DNA of 64,000 nucleotides from Mermis nigrescens (GCA_036768485.1 JAVLUZ010000341.1:1330329-1394328); one strand, 5' to 3'. Counted from the first letter of the stretch, positions 34,734-47,135 are shown. Numbers and translations are program-made. Notes: a model not told the origin generated them from the sequence alone.

Positions 34734-35802
34734 TGAGTTGCAGTAAATTTCTACCTAATAGAATTTTTTCGGTACTCAATACCGGAGTTGTTGGCAGACA
34801 AAAAAGAGGCCAAAAGGTGTTTTTTACCCTCAGATTCTTTACACTCTTTACGCTGTCATTCTAGAAATAAGTCACTTTTCAAAAAAATAAAAAAGTGCCA
34901 TCGAGCTCCATGAGTTTTCTACATTTAAAATAACCAAACTAAACAGAATGCAAAACTGACCTTGATAAGTCAAGTCGCTGACCAAAACTAAAAAAATACA
35001 TATATATTATAACGTTAGTGTAAATCTTTACACGCTGTTTACACACCGGATAAAAGTGTTAAAAATGAAAAATGGCTGCATTGAATTTTTTATTATCTAT
35101 CTTTTAAAAAAGCCGCACAATACAGAAGTGTCCCAGTGTTGCTGTAGAGGGGTAGACATATGTTAGGGGTACCCAAGTATGTTATAGGTGTAACGCGCTA
35201 CCTATGATTACGACAAAATGGTAAAAAAAAACATTACACATTTTTCTCAGCTTTGCAATGGAAATTCAGAGGAGTAAGCTCTGATAAATGTTTAAATAGT
35301 GCCTTTTTAGGGCTAAAAACAATTAGTACATCTCAGAAAAACTGTTTTTTGGCGTTCTGTATAATTCTCATTTTTTCTAAACATAAAAACATGAAAAAAT
35401 TTTAAAAGAAAACCATAAAAATCTAGTAAATTAAATAAAATATGTAAAATTAGTCCTTATATGGGGCAGACTGCGGAGAGCCAAAGATTTGACACTTTCG
35501 AGTCACAAGTTAGATAATAAAAAGGCTGACAGCACGCTTCCTTTGATTTTTTCGGAGAATCTCTATTTCACGGGGGTTAGTAGCCATTTTGTGAAGTCTA
35601 ACCCCCAAAGAACACGTTAGCTCACAATGCGTCTACTTTTTCATATTCCGACAGCTTTACATTTCATTAATTGTTGCTGCTTTACAAAACATTGAAAGAC
35701 TTCTGATGAGCTTGGTCTCTCCTCGTTTTCGACACTTCACTGTTTTTCAAAGTCCGCCTATACTAATAAGCTTGGTCTGATTTACTAATAGTAACTTAAC
35801 AG

Positions 35803-36065
35803 ATGGGCTGCTGCGCTGGCAAGCTAGAGCCGCTTTCATCATCCACGAGCACTCACGCGAATCCCTTGGTGAGTAGATGTAACACTGAAACGTTTATTTT
35901 TAACAATCGATGGGTTGTGTTGAGACACATCGGAGTTGGTGGATTTGGTGATGTTTTTGAAGTCGAGGATCTGCAAAATTCAGGAAGGAAATGTGCCATG
36001 AAAACTGAGGCCATTCGTAATCGTCGGCCTACTGGTCGATTACCCCAGGAAGCCGTTGTTATAAG
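35803..36065 (+). CDS. TTBK: Kinase exon 1: N terminus, glycine loop, ATP lysine
   Basis: Starts MGCCAGKLEPLSSSTSTHAN, a Ser/Thr-rich tail, then the N-l lobe with IGVGGFGDVFEV and CAMKTE. The helix-C glutamate is likely in LPQEAVVI. Donor ATAAG|gttatt, phase 2. A family T MITE begins 32 bp into the intron. Confidence 0.92.
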
Positions 36066-39000
36066 GTTATTATATATAAACATGATACGCATACCTATAG
36101 TCTGTTTCACATAAGTTTGGACATGAATTTTAAGAATTTTCGAAGACAGTTAGCTGATAGTTTACGGTAATTATGGATCGATCCAATGCATATAGCGCCT
36201 ATCAGTTTGTTGCCGACGAATATTTTTAACGTTCATGCCCAAAGTTATGAGTAACTGCCGTTAATTCTCAAATATTATAACTTCTAAATTACATGAATAA
36301 CAAGTAGAAAAAACGCTAGAAAATGACGCATAAAATACCTTTAGCAGATGTGCATATTAGGTCGGTGGGTCAGCAAGGGTTAGGGGTCACGGGAAGATTT
36401 ATTGAGCTAAAATCTTCTTTTAAAATGTTTTCAAAGCTGAATATAACAAAATTTACATTTGCGGTTTTGGATCAATTTCAAACATTCATACAGGAAATAT
36501 TCTCATAAATTTCTGGTAGCTGGTTAGTTGAGAGAGCTATAATAAGAATTTTCGTTAGAAATACTTTTCTGCCTGCTATTCTAAGAAAACTAGCTTTTCG
36601 TCACGATCCATAATCATGCACGGGCAGCAACTGAAGTTTTGGGAATCAGGGTGGCGAAATCTCACGGAAAAAGGTGATAAATTCAAATTCTAAAGATCTG
36701 CCAAATTCTTGAGGGCTTTTTCTGGATTCTGAATTTTAATCCCCCAAACCCTCTTACGCCCACGTTTGACAAGGAAAAAGAAATGTGTTACTGCCGACAT
36801 GTCTTTTGAATCTTAAAACTACTCGGATATATGGATTGATAGAGATGGTTAAATTGTTCATAAACATAGATGCAAATGGTCAGCGAGCAGAGGGATTCAT
36901 CCCGACATTTCAGTCAGAGAGAAGCTGTACGAAGTGTCATCTAATGCAAAATCACTTTAAAAGGCAGCAGAGGGATTCATTCAGGAATTTTAGTCAGAGA
37001 AAAGCTTTACAAAGTGCCACATAATGCAAAATCATTTCAAAAGGCCTTTTTGGCCCAATTACTATGCCATTTCCTGAATTTTCGGCCCTTCAGCTGCTCC
37101 CTGAAATAAAAATCTTATATATTCTTTATACCTTTATTTTCCGTTTCATGCGTTTAATTAAAGTCTATTTCACGAAACCTTGTCCATGAATCAAAATTTC
37201 TGAATCGATGCGAATCGATTACAAAAGCGGTTTAAATTGAAGTTTAAATTAAAGCAAGAATCACAATACTGTCCATAGCAATTGATAAGCATATGAAGTT
37301 TTGCTATGTGGAATTGTATTACAGAAGGTTGCTTAGAAGCCACTATTGTAGTTACTCACTTGAGTGCTGAAAATTCATTTCAATGCACAAGGTTTCGTGA
37401 AATACACTATAGAATACTTTGATATTTCTGTGTCGTTTTGTATTTTACTGTTGTTTATAGAGCTCTTAGAAAAGCTAATTTCGATCGACATACTGTTGAA
37501 GTATTTGACACGGGTCGCTCTGTGGATCTGCATATAAGACCGCTTCAGTTTATGGTAATGACATTGTTAGGTCCCAATCTAACCAATATAGCAAGCTTCT
37601 GTAAGGGAGAAGTTTTGTCTCCAACATCCGCCGCTCTAACGGCCATTCAAACGTTAGAAGCCATAAGATATCTTCACATGGTTGGCTACATACATCGCGA
37701 TATAAAGTGAGTTTATACCCTATTTTGCAAACTTAATTGAAGTTATATTTGCCGGCAATTTCAACTTTGAACATAATTAACTGGAAGCCGAATGATGTAC
37801 CGGTAGGGGCATATTCTTTTGCTACCCCTGAGCGGAAACCGGAAATGATACTAAGCCAAGTTTTATATCATTTGTTTTCAAAACGGAAATAAACAGCACA
37901 TAATCAATAGCCACCATTGTTAGTCTATAAAACAGCTTCATAACAAACTGGGTATAAACAGAAATTTTGAAATAGTTTAGTATCGTTTCCCAAGTTCAAC
38001 AGAAGTAATCCCCAATTGCGTTATGAAATATTTGGTCAAATAACGTCCAACCGATATGCTGAACATCAGATTCCACCTTATCTTTTGTTAATGGCTCCAA
38101 TGTTTTCAGAAACGATTTCGGACCAAGTGTCGTTGCTCTAAAAGCAACGCCGCTTCCCTTTAGCAACTGCTGGGTCGCATACCTTAGGCACTTTATCGGG
38201 ACCAAAAGTAGCCTCACCATCAAAACATTTTCTGGGTTATTCAGAAATGGGATAACATTTCTAGCCAAAATTCTGTCCCTAAAATAGGCGCCATCCCATG
38301 ATTCACTACGATCTTGAACGATTCGCTGTAATATCTATTATAATTATTTGGCTTTCGAGATAACTTTTGCGGTTGACCGTCACTAAATTCTCTAGAACAC
38401 TTATCAACATCCTTGCTCATGTCGTCTGAACTTATCTTTCAATTCGACTCAATTTATTAGCAATCCACTTTTTTGTAATAAAAGTTGCTTCAGCATCACG
38501 CGCTTCAGGCAATACACTTGGTTCGGTCGATTAGCATTTGATTTTCGCTATCGCGATATGCTGCCGCGAAAATCCTATTGAATTAGTGTATTAAGGTACT
38601 TTTCAATTCTAAATCGAACGACCTTCAAAACTATATTAGAATTATTAAATTGAAATTAATGAGTATGGTGCTAAGGAGACAAAAAGGCTATGTCCAAGCC
38701 AGTCCTTATGTAGAATTAAAGAAATCAAGCAGTCACTAAAATTCAAGAAACAAATTCAACTTGAAAATTGCTGAATTCAATTTTGCTTCACGTGCAATTT
38801 TCACAATTTCTAAGGCACGTGGCTTAAGACGTCATTAGGAAGTTAAAAGAAGCATATTTGACAGATAAGCCAATATGATTGCCTCTCCATGGAACTAACA
38901 TATTTTATAAAGTTGCTGAACAATTACATTTGTAATCTAATGAACTTAAGGGGTTTGTGGGGGCTTTTCACCATCCTCTCCCAAAAGAGATTTCACTTTG

Positions 39001-42000
39001 CAAGAAATTTTTTAAGCGCATTCCCAGAATTCGCGATTTTCATTCGTGGAAAAGGTGCTGTCTTAAGCGTTCTTTCATAATCATCTGTTTACTCGTAAGT
39101 GTCAAATTTTCGGCGCTTTAAGCCATAAACTCATTTTTTGACGAAATTTTGTTCTAGCCAAGAGAATTTTTCGGAATTTTTTTGTTTCTAGCACTAAGGA
39201 TAGAGCATTGTCAGAGACGCTCAAAAATGATGTTATTGACGTGCCTCCACCGTTTTTGAGCCCAAAAAGGTTGATACACACTTTTCAAATATTTGATTCA
39301 AAGAATCATCTTCCGTCATATTTTTAGGTACGTTTATCTGAGTTTATGACTTGCTTCCTTGTCAGAAGCACAATTATCTTTTTGTAAAGAAAAGTTTATT
39401 CTTGTCTTTATATATGTGACTTCTTAAAAATTATAGGTCCATTCCTCGAATAGATTTTCCACAAATTTCTTAAACGACAAAGATTCTAGCGCATTTAATT
39501 GAAAAAATTTTTTAACTTTCGAAATTCTCTTTATTCCAAAATTCTTCAACGTACCTATTTACTTTTCAGCAGAAAGTCGTGGAAAATTGGAAAAGTTTTA
39601 AAGTCCATCATTCAATATTAAATTGCAATGAATAATTTATTTTAGACCATCAAATTTTGTGATTGGGCGGCAAGTTGATGCAGTTGGCCGCATTTATTTG
39701 ATAGATTTTGGTATAGCGCGAAAGTATGTAGACGAACATGGATATTTACGAAAAATTAGAAAACATTCCGTCAAATTTAGGGGAAGTTATCGATATTGCG
39801 CCTCTGACAGTCATCGCGGAAAGGATTACGGTCAGTAGAAATGTACATAATTGGTGTTAATGCGAATTTTTTATCTATTCAATAATTTTTTTCTTGTTTC
39901 ATTTCTACTCGCATACTATGATTTTACTAAGTATCGCTAGTAAAAAAGTGTTTGTCAATATCTTAATTTAATAGTAATGCAAAAAAGCATTAAAATTTTT
40001 ATCACAACTGTTAATTGATACTTATTGTAAATACATGGCCGCCCTATGCCTACAAAGAATCAACATAGGACGGGTGTATTTGCCTTCGAGACTTACTTAG
40101 GTACGTAGGTACTTAGATCTGCTCTTAGCGCTGGTCCCGATCGCTTAGCCTGGAATCGCTTCGGTCTTTGGACCCTTACAGACTTTACGGCTTCGATCCC
40201 CTCGGTCCTAATATTGCTGACCGCTTCTGGTCGGGTGATCTCAGCAGCTACGCCCTAAGACCTAAGGCTACCTACCTAAATCTCGGAATTGCCGCGGAGG
40301 TCAGTTGACCTATCTCAAAGCTCAAGTTGATTGCTTAACTTATTTTCTAGGTTCGATTCGATCAGAAATGTTTTTGGTTCCTAATGTACGTAGCACAATG
40401 AAATTTGAAAACAACACCAACGAGCTCTATACTGATCAATCATCATTAAAGATTAAATAATATTTTTGACCAATTTTGGATTTGAGAAAAGAATTAAGAT
40501 TTTTGAACGAAATAAGTAATCATAAGGAATTTACCTATCCTTCCACACAGAGTCCCGAAATCCTCGACGTTGGGAAACTCCGACCTTACCCTCGGTATAT
40601 CCACAACCCCTGGAGAGGTTTTTCTAATTTATTTCGAACGCTAAATACACGGCCTAGCTGCTGGACAACAAACAACACAAAAAGAAAAAAGGAAACGCAC
40701 TCCACTGTACAAGCGTACGACTTCCAACGATACTAACTACGATGGCCTCATGGGACCATTACAGTAAAAGAAACAAACGTCAAAATAGCATAATACTGGA
40801 ATACTTTTATCTCAGATCGAATGTTCTCGATTACGATAAGCGGTTATGCATAAAATAATTACTATTATCATATACTTAACTCTATGTTACCGGACAAGTA
40901 TCTTATTGTTTTTTATTATTGAAAATTGGGGAAAAAGTGGGAAGACCGAAGGCATAGCCCACAGTGCACTATCGTAGATAGCTACTAGTATTGGCTATGT
41001 AAGTGGCTACCGCGAACTGCTAAGGCAAGTTCGCCAAAACGTGTAACTCTCGCAGTTACATTATGTCATGATAGTAGTTTTCGGTTAGCACCACACCTAA
41101 GGGAAATTCATGAAAATTCATAGGTACATACATGTCTATTAGTGTCGTTAAAATTTGCTCGAACGTGGCCAAATAAACGCAAAAATTGCACGTTTGTTGA
41201 AGATATAATGAAGTCTTACATTTGAAATAATTTAAAAATTGTACGTTGGAGCTGGAGCAGATTTTGAAACTATCAAAGCTAATACTGAAAAGCTCATATC
41301 AAATTTCTCCGAGGACGAGTGGTTTACGATCTCGCTCGACCGCCCTTCAAAGAAGAAACGAAAACTTCCATAATTTGGAATCGAAAGAAAGATGAATATT
41401 TGAATTATTCACAACGGGTTCCATCCAACTTGTTATAAAGCATACATTCAGGTGGCTTCTGGGCTACTGTAACATCCAGATAACGTTTTGATTTTATAAT
41501 CGCTCGATAAGAGTAAAATTATCGTTTTTGAATCAGATCGGCGCGCTGATTGCATTTGCATGTCATGTTGAAGGTTTAGATCGGTCACGTATTCTACCTG
41601 TGGTTTAATTTAGAGGCAGGACTTAGGCCATTTGCGGGAGCTTTTGACGGCGGCCTTGCTTATATTTTAAACTATTTTAGCAAATGTCTAGCAATTTAAA
41701 AAAACAGCTGAAAGAGTGAACACAATTCTACTGTGATAAACCCTGAAAGTTTCGAAAATTTTATTCTTGATAATCTTGGTTGTCCAGTTCAAAATTTGCA
41801 TTGCAGGAACCTTTTCACTTATGCCTTCGCGATACGTGCATGTGGAAAAATTTAATTTAATTTGCTCGGGTATATCAAGCAGACCGACCGTTCTGTAAAA
41901 AATCGTTGATTGACTTCTGTGTATATCTCAAAATAGCTCTGATTACGTCGTTAAGTTGACTTTAACATCAATGGAAGTAGAAACAATGTGTATAAATTTA

Positions 42001-45000
42001 GTCTATTTCACACCTGGGGCCAATTCATTTCCACTTGGAATTCCAAGTCCCAAGTTCCAAGTCTTGGAAAAACGTGAAATTTTCCAAGTCCTAGTTTATT
42101 TGCTCCGTCATTTTCCAAGTCCTTGAAATTCCAAGTTCCAACTTCCTAGTCTTGGAAAACCGGCTTTTTTCCAAGTTGTGATTCATTTGCAGCTCGGTTT
42201 TCCAAGTTCCAAGACTTGGAATTTTCAAGTGTTTTCCCCAAGTAAAACTGCATTTTTCCAAGAGTCGGTTCATTTGCTTCTGAATTTTTGGACTTGGATT
42301 CCAAGTCTTGGAAAATTTACTTGGAAAAGAGCATTATTTTTTCCCAGTCGATTTTCAGATGGAAAAATTTTTCCAAGTGCGTTAAATCGATCTTATACAT
42401 ATTATTTGGCGTAAGTGAATGATCAAAAATCAATAATAATAAGATTAATAATAATAATAAGAATAATAAATAATAATAAAAGTAATAATAATAACTATTA
42501 TAATATATTAGTAAATAAATCTTATATTTTTCAAATTTATCGGAATCAACCTGTGACATTTAAAAATCCAAATAAATTATTATGCGAGTGTAATTATTTT
42601 TTCAATAAGTAAAAACGATAAATTTGCGAAATTATGATCACTAACGGCCAAAAATCATCGCAAATTACATAAACTGCCAAACATTTTTGCCCCTCCTCCT
42701 TAAATCCGCCCCTGCTTTAAACATACGTACAAAAAATCTTATAAAACAGTCTAAACATTTAGAATTATTTCATTTTCGATTTAACTAAATAGCTTTTTCA
42801 CATCTCAAGATCGAGTTAGATGCCGCTTGCATAGCAAATTCGTCCTCTCTTGCAGCTTGCAGAAAATTGACTAGATCAGCACAAGTTGCTCTTTGAAAAA
42901 GTTTATCAGCAATTTCTAAATAAGACTAATTCTCTAAAAATCTATAGTACAAATATTGTAAAGTCGAGAAATTTAAATCCTTTTGAATTGCATTATTTAG
43001 ATTTCATAATATCAATAATAATAATGATAAAAAATAATCATAATAATCACGACAATAATAATTACGACAATCGTAATGAAAAAATTGTTCTACGAGTCAA
43101 GCAAGACTGTTCCGTTATTTTAAAGAATGCTACTCAAAATAAATAAAAAATATACGATTCTGTCAAATATGCAGCCTTATAATGCTAAGTTGCAGTACAT
43201 ACGCGTTATACATTGGATAATCGTGCATAAATAGGCATACAACAGTGACTCGCAGGCGTCGCGCAAGATAGGTATATAAATTTATGTTTCTACTACATGG
43301 TAAAAATTGGATGGAGTTCTCCTTTGTTCTCATTTATTCTGATGAATATCTGAAAACAATTTTTTTAAATCCAACAATCATGCAATTTCCAACAAATCAA
43401 GGAGGCTAGCTAAATAGTAGAGTATTTTGTGTTTTCAGCTTATTTCTACGTACTTCTGAGTACGACTCTACAACAACGGATCCACTTTGATGATTCTTGT
43501 CGAACTTCCGTTATGTAGCTTTCCGCAGATCTTGCCAGCATTCATCACGAAATTTACTCAACGATTTTTCTGAATATTTCGTTAATCCTCGCGATAGCGT
43601 TTCTCTTTGCACTTCTTTGCACGCCGCTTATTTGTCTTTATTCGTTAATTTTAGAGAAAATGCCCAAAAATTACGCCTCTTCTTTCCTCAATTGCCTTAA
43701 ACGCTACTTTTTTCGCGCGTTTTATCATTCGGTGGTTTTCGGCACGACATTTTTAGCGCAGTGTTTGCAAACACAATGACATTCCACCAAAAACAACGTT
43801 TTCACGAGAGACGCGCGTGTGACACTCCATATTGCTTTTATCGTACCTTAACTCACGCGCAGCGCATTGTGAGACAGATTTATGTTAATTAGACTTGGAA
43901 ATTTTTATCCGAGCCCGACTTGGAAATTCCAAGTGCTTGGAAAAGAACAAAAAGACAGACACTTGGAAACTTGGAAAATGTACTTGGAGACTTGAAGAAA
44001 AAACGACATTTTTCCAAGTTGAAAAAATGCTAATGACTTGGAACTTTTATTTGAGCAGATGAACTGACACTTGGAAACTTGGAAATTCCAAGTCTTGGAA
44101 ACTTGGAACTTAGGACTTGGATTTCCAAGTGGAAATGAATTGGCCCCTGAGCATAAATTGTAAAAATTTTTACCTGTAATAAACGGTGAAATCAACCCAA
44201 TGCAGCTATCGTGATCTGTTAACTTGCTTTGTCGATGAGGATTATTCTAATTCCCAATGGGAAACGGAAACGGACTATAATTAGCCTTCACGTGTTCCTA
44301 AAAATGTTGGGGTGTGTGTATACGTTTTTGTCAGCATTCCGTCTGAAAAAGTAAACCAACCCATCAGGCAATCTGATGAATTCTGATAATCAATTTCTAT
44401 TAATAACAGTAACTGATGCAAAAATATAATAGTAATAAGATTATCGCAAGTTATTCATGATTTTATCCCAGGTAGTTTATATTTCACCGAAATGATGAAA
44501 AATGTCATTTGAGTCGGAAAAGACTGTATAATTGTACATATAGAGTTATTCTGCAAACGATCTAGCAAGAATAATTTGCTTTTCTCTGAAATGAATTTGT
44601 ATCTACTAATTACTTTAAATAAATAAAATACTTACCGTAAATTAAATTTTATTTTCATGCTCTTAGGCCGGCAACACGATTTGATTGGCTGGTTCTACGG
44701 ATTAGTCGAACTAAGACAGGGCAGGCTGCCTTGGTATAATTTTGAAAAGGACAAGAATCAACTTTATATCTTAAAAACCCGTATTCCACCCGCCAAATGG
44801 TTACGTAATTTAGAACCGGAATATTTGGCAGTATACGAGATGTTGACTTCTTTACACTATGATATGGAGCCACAATACGATAAGATTAGATCGAAATTCG
44901 TTAAGATTTTGGCTCAAAATGAAAGGACGATCGAATCTCCTTTTCAGTGGCAGTCTAGTAGCCCGGATTACAAACAATTTAATGCAGCGAAGTTCAAAGC

Positions 45001-45025
45001 TATTTATAATATTACGGAAGAATAA
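35803..45025 (+). CDS. TTBK: Tau-tubulin-kinase-like (CK1 superfamily) protein kinase, 4 exons
   Basis: Predicted Ser/Thr kinase. Exons 35803-36065, 37461-37706, 39646-39830 and 44667-45025 join in phase to 1053 nt (350 residues plus stop). Visible motifs in order: glycine loop HIGVGGFGDVFEV, ATP-binding Lys in CAMKTE, catalytic loop HRDIKPSNFVIG, DFGIARKYV, then FRGSYRYCASDSHRGKDYG and RQHDLIGWFYGLVEL, the TTBK/asator variant of the CK1 substrate region (usually 'FRGT.RYAS...H...E.GR.DDLWSLFYMLVE'). The end ERTIESPFQWQ matches TTBK 'I.ESDPFDWE'. All catalytic residues are present, so it should be active. TTBKs phosphorylate tau and tubulin; the substrate here is unknown. The N terminus MGCC suggests lipid anchoring. 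An in-frame TAA lies two codons upstream, and TAACAG directly before the ATG could be a trans-splice or intron acceptor. Intron 3 is 4.8 kb and full of repeats. Confidence 0.93.
36098..36252. mobile_element. Family T MITE in kinase intron 1
   Basis: TAGTCTGTTTCACATAAGTT at the left, GTTCATGCCCAAAGTTATGA at the decayed right end, central GCTGATAGTTTACGG. Confidence 0.75.
36615..36770. mobile_element. Diverged family Q MITE
   Basis: From ATGCACGGGCAGCAACTG to CTCTTACGCCCACGTTTG with AATTCTTGAGGG and TCTGAATTTTAATCCCCC inside, matching the reverse family Q copy at 11692. Confidence 0.5.
36888..37045 (+). repeat. Tandem duplication, about 2 x 79 bp
   Basis: GCAGAGGGATTCAT, TTAGTCAGAGA.AAGCT and ATGCAAAATCA.TT.AAAAGG occur twice in direct order in kinase intron 1. 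Confidence 0.8.
37161..37409. mobile_element. MITE with TTTCACGAAACCTTGT ends
   Basis: AAGTCTATTTCACGAAACCT at the left is inverted at the right (AGGTTTCGTGAAATACACT). 249 bp, ending about 50 bp before kinase exon 2. The outer bases resemble the family T terminus. Confidence 0.75.
37461..37706 (+). CDS. TTBK: Kinase exon 2: hinge to catalytic loop
   Basis: Acceptor ttgtttatag, donor ATAAA|gtgagt. It encodes LQFMVMTLLGPNLTNI (TTBK 'NYVVMQLQG.NLADL') and GYIHRDIK. Phase 2 at both ends. Confidence 0.94.
37780..38450 (-). pseudogene. Decayed DDE-type transposase remnant in kinase intron 2
   Basis: The minus-strand open stretch (DSWDGAYFRD-like context, then NVIPFLNNPENVLMVRLLLV, CLRYATQQLLKGSGVAF and EPLTKDKVESDV) resembles the C-terminal part of Tc1/mariner-like transposases ('ATQ.LL..SGV....W....PDLNP.E.LW...KD.VE'), with the D-containing motif degraded. 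Possible helix-turn-helix remnants lie near 38350-38450. No full-length frame. Confidence 0.4.
39646..39830 (+). CDS. TTBK: Kinase exon 3: DFG and activation segment
   Basis: Acceptor aatttattttag, donor TACG|gtcagt. It encodes PSNFVIGRQVDAVGRIYLID ending in FGIARKYV, then RKHSVKFRGSYRYCASDS. Phase 2 in, phase 1 out. Confidence 0.94.
40037..41095 (-). repeat. 1-kb dispersed repeat (family W), minus-oriented copy
   Basis: An inverted copy of 45690-46970. Shared landmarks: TACTTGTCCGGTAA, GTGTAACT..CGCAGTTAC, GATTTAGGTAGGTA, TTAGGACCGAGGG, CAGCGCTAAGAGCAG and CCTAAGTAAGTC.CGAAGG. In kinase intron 3. Class unknown. Confidence 0.8.
41246..41377 (+). pseudogene. Short coding-like fragment, unrecognised
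   Basis: An open stretch YVGAGADFETIKANTEKLIS followed by FSEDEWFTISLDRPS and a basic KKKRKLP before TAA. An upstream in-frame TAA and no acceptor make it a likely fragment of a lost transposon or gene. Inside kinase intron 3. Confidence 0.25.
42016..44148. mobile_element. 2.1-kb TIR element with CCAAG-rich subterminal arrays
   Basis: Ends GGGGCCAATTCATTTCCACT and AGTGGAAATGAATTGGCCCC are perfect inverted repeats of about 25 bp. CAGGGGCC at the right end is hAT-like. About 350 bp at the left and 250 bp at the right consist of irregular TTCCAAG/CTTGGAA motifs. The centre has AT-rich simple repeats and no convincing transposase. It appears inserted into a family T end: TAGTCTATTTCACAC to its left, CATAAATTGTAAAAATTT to its right. 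Confidence 0.85.
42418..42500. repeat. (AAT)n-type simple repeat
   Basis: AATAAT-rich low complexity within the CCAAG element. Confidence 0.8.
44667..45025 (+). CDS. TTBK: Kinase exon 4: C-lobe and stop
   Basis: Acceptor catgctcttag completes a Gly and continues RQHDLIGWFYGLVELRQGRL, PW, then PEYLAVYEMLTSLHYDMEPQ and ERTIESPFQW. Stop TAA at 45023-45025. No clear AATAAA follows closely. Confidence 0.94.
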
Positions 45026-45689
45026 TAGGCATATCTACGTATATGCATAGGCACTTATCTATTCCCGATTTCTCGTTATCATTATTACTGAAAAAGAGAC
45101 TTTAAAACTTTTCACATATTTTTTTAAATGCACATAATTATGATATATTATATATAATCAGAAATATCGATTTAGGTAGGTGCGTGTATTCTTATTGTGG
45201 GCGTATGACAGTGAAATATGAGTAAAGCCTTTTGTTTTTCGAGGGAATCGTCAAATATGCACATGGGAGCTTCAGGGATTATACTCGTATATTACAAGGA
45301 AAATATCTTCAATAATTTGTCAAACAGTTCGCTAGTTCGCTCGCCTGACCGAAAGCTGCCATATTTTCTAAGAAGGAATCATTTTAAGCTTTTTTTAGCG
45401 ATGTCTTAGTTGCTATGAAAACGTGTTGACTGGTTAGAAAAAATTCAAAGCTAGATATTGCCAAAAACCAGAAGTTAGTAAAATAATAGAAAGAAGTGTT
45501 GAACAAACTGAGGTAAGCAGTTTTATTGATAGATAAAGCCAAAAGGTGACAATAATTTCATGTTATCCAGCTTGTTCAGTCTACGTAAAATTGTTTGACA
45601 ATGCGAATTTAAAATGAGGCATGCTGATTCTTTCCAAACACAAAATGTGCGCCTTTGCCCTCGTTAATCACGAAACTTACTTCCACGTG

Positions 45690-46970
45690 GAAGTTTGGAA
45701 CCCCAGGAATTCACCAACTTCCGTCGTATTGTTAGACCCTACTGTAACTACGACAGTTACACGCTACGAACTGTATACGAACACTTCGCCATTAGTTCGC
45801 CAAGGCCAGCAGTCGACATCGTTTTACTGTACCGGATTTACATAACTTTTCGAGCAGCCGTCCTTGCGATGTGTGAGTTCGAGGTTATGCCTTCAGTTCT
45901 CAATTAAACCTTATTTTTTCAACTCAAAATTCTATTAGGTACTTGTCCGGTAAACCAGAGTTACGTATATGCTAACATCAGTAATTTATTTATGTAAGAG
46001 TTATTGAACGTTCGATTTCATTGCTTTATTATAGTCATCCTAGTAAAACGCGTGTGTTGTATTATTTCATGTTCCAGTTCCATATTAATATTAGCATTAC
46101 CACTAATATCATTCATTTTATTTTATGTGCGCATCAACTGACGCCAAGTGATACATGCAAATTTGGTAATAATGTTAAACGAATTAATGTTCATGTCAGT
46201 CAGTCGAAGAATTATTATTCAGTCGTATTATTAATCGATAAATTATTAGTCGGTACTATGGTCGGAGTTCGGTCTCGTTTGCGTTGGTGTATCTTCCTTT
46301 TGTGGTATTATGTCCCGGCTTACAGCCGTGGTTATTTATTTCGTCGATTAAAAACTAGAAAATCACCACCCAGGGATATTATATATCGAGGGTTGGTAGG
46401 ACAACTTCGACGACGATTAGTTGGGACTGGATTCAACGACGATTAAATTAAATTATATTTTATTTTTGAGTTACGTCTCTCGATGGATAAAGGGTAATTA
46501 TGGTTTTATCTTTCATGGAAATTCTATTATCTTTCCTCAACCCAAAAATAGCTAAAAGATTATATAATATTTTATGATGACTGTCCAGATGAGAGCTCGC
46601 TGTTGTTGTATTTGGAATTCAGAGTGCTACACTAATTAGGAACCAAGAAACATTTAAAATAACTTAAAATATCAACTTGAGTGAGTTGAGATAGGCCAAC
46701 TGACCTTGCGAGCATTCCGGGATTTAGGTAGGTACGAGTTTTAGGATTTAGGACGTAGCGGCTGATACTCCCAACGTGAGGCCGTCAGCAAAATTAGGAC
46801 CGAGGGAGCTGAAACCATAGGTCTACAAGGGTCAACTGGTTCGGAATCGCCCTGCGATACTGCGAACCTGACCAGCGCTGAGAGCAGTTTAGGTACCTAA
46901 GTAAGTCCCGAAGGTAAATACATCCGTTTCTGTGTTGAGTCTATAGACAAGGAGCGGCAGTGTATTCATA
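45690..46970 (+). repeat. 1-kb dispersed repeat (family W), plus-oriented copy
   Basis: Downstream of the kinase stop and inverted relative to 40037-41095. Includes a 141-codon frame (46021-46446) with no recognised domain that is disrupted in the other copy, so I do not call it a gene. Confidence 0.8.
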
Positions 46971-47039
46971 CTACTAATTAAATTTGTGGCATGTTTTCCG
47001 ATTTTCCTCCCATCCAGATCCCCTCAGCTTTCGATATGT

Positions 47040-47135
47040 ACAGTGCTGCTCAAAAGTTTAGAGCCACCCACAATTTAAATGCATTTTTTGTTTTAGTCAT
47101 TAGTACTTAACTAGGTATTGATGAGAACTTTGGGT
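47040..47135 (+). mobile_element. Tc1-like transposon terminal fragment
   Basis: TACAGTGCTGCTCAAAAGTT followed by TAGAGCCACCC is a typical Tc1-family terminal repeat at a TA. No transposase follows in frame, so this is a solo or truncated end. Confidence 0.7.

Noticed and set aside
43497..43700. Possible transposase in the CCAAG element
   Set aside because: The frame is short, with no catalytic or zinc-finger pattern beyond a weak C.C..C.
46021..46446. 141-codon plus ORF as a gene
   Set aside because: It lies inside a family W repeat copy whose sister copy does not keep the frame, and shows no domain.
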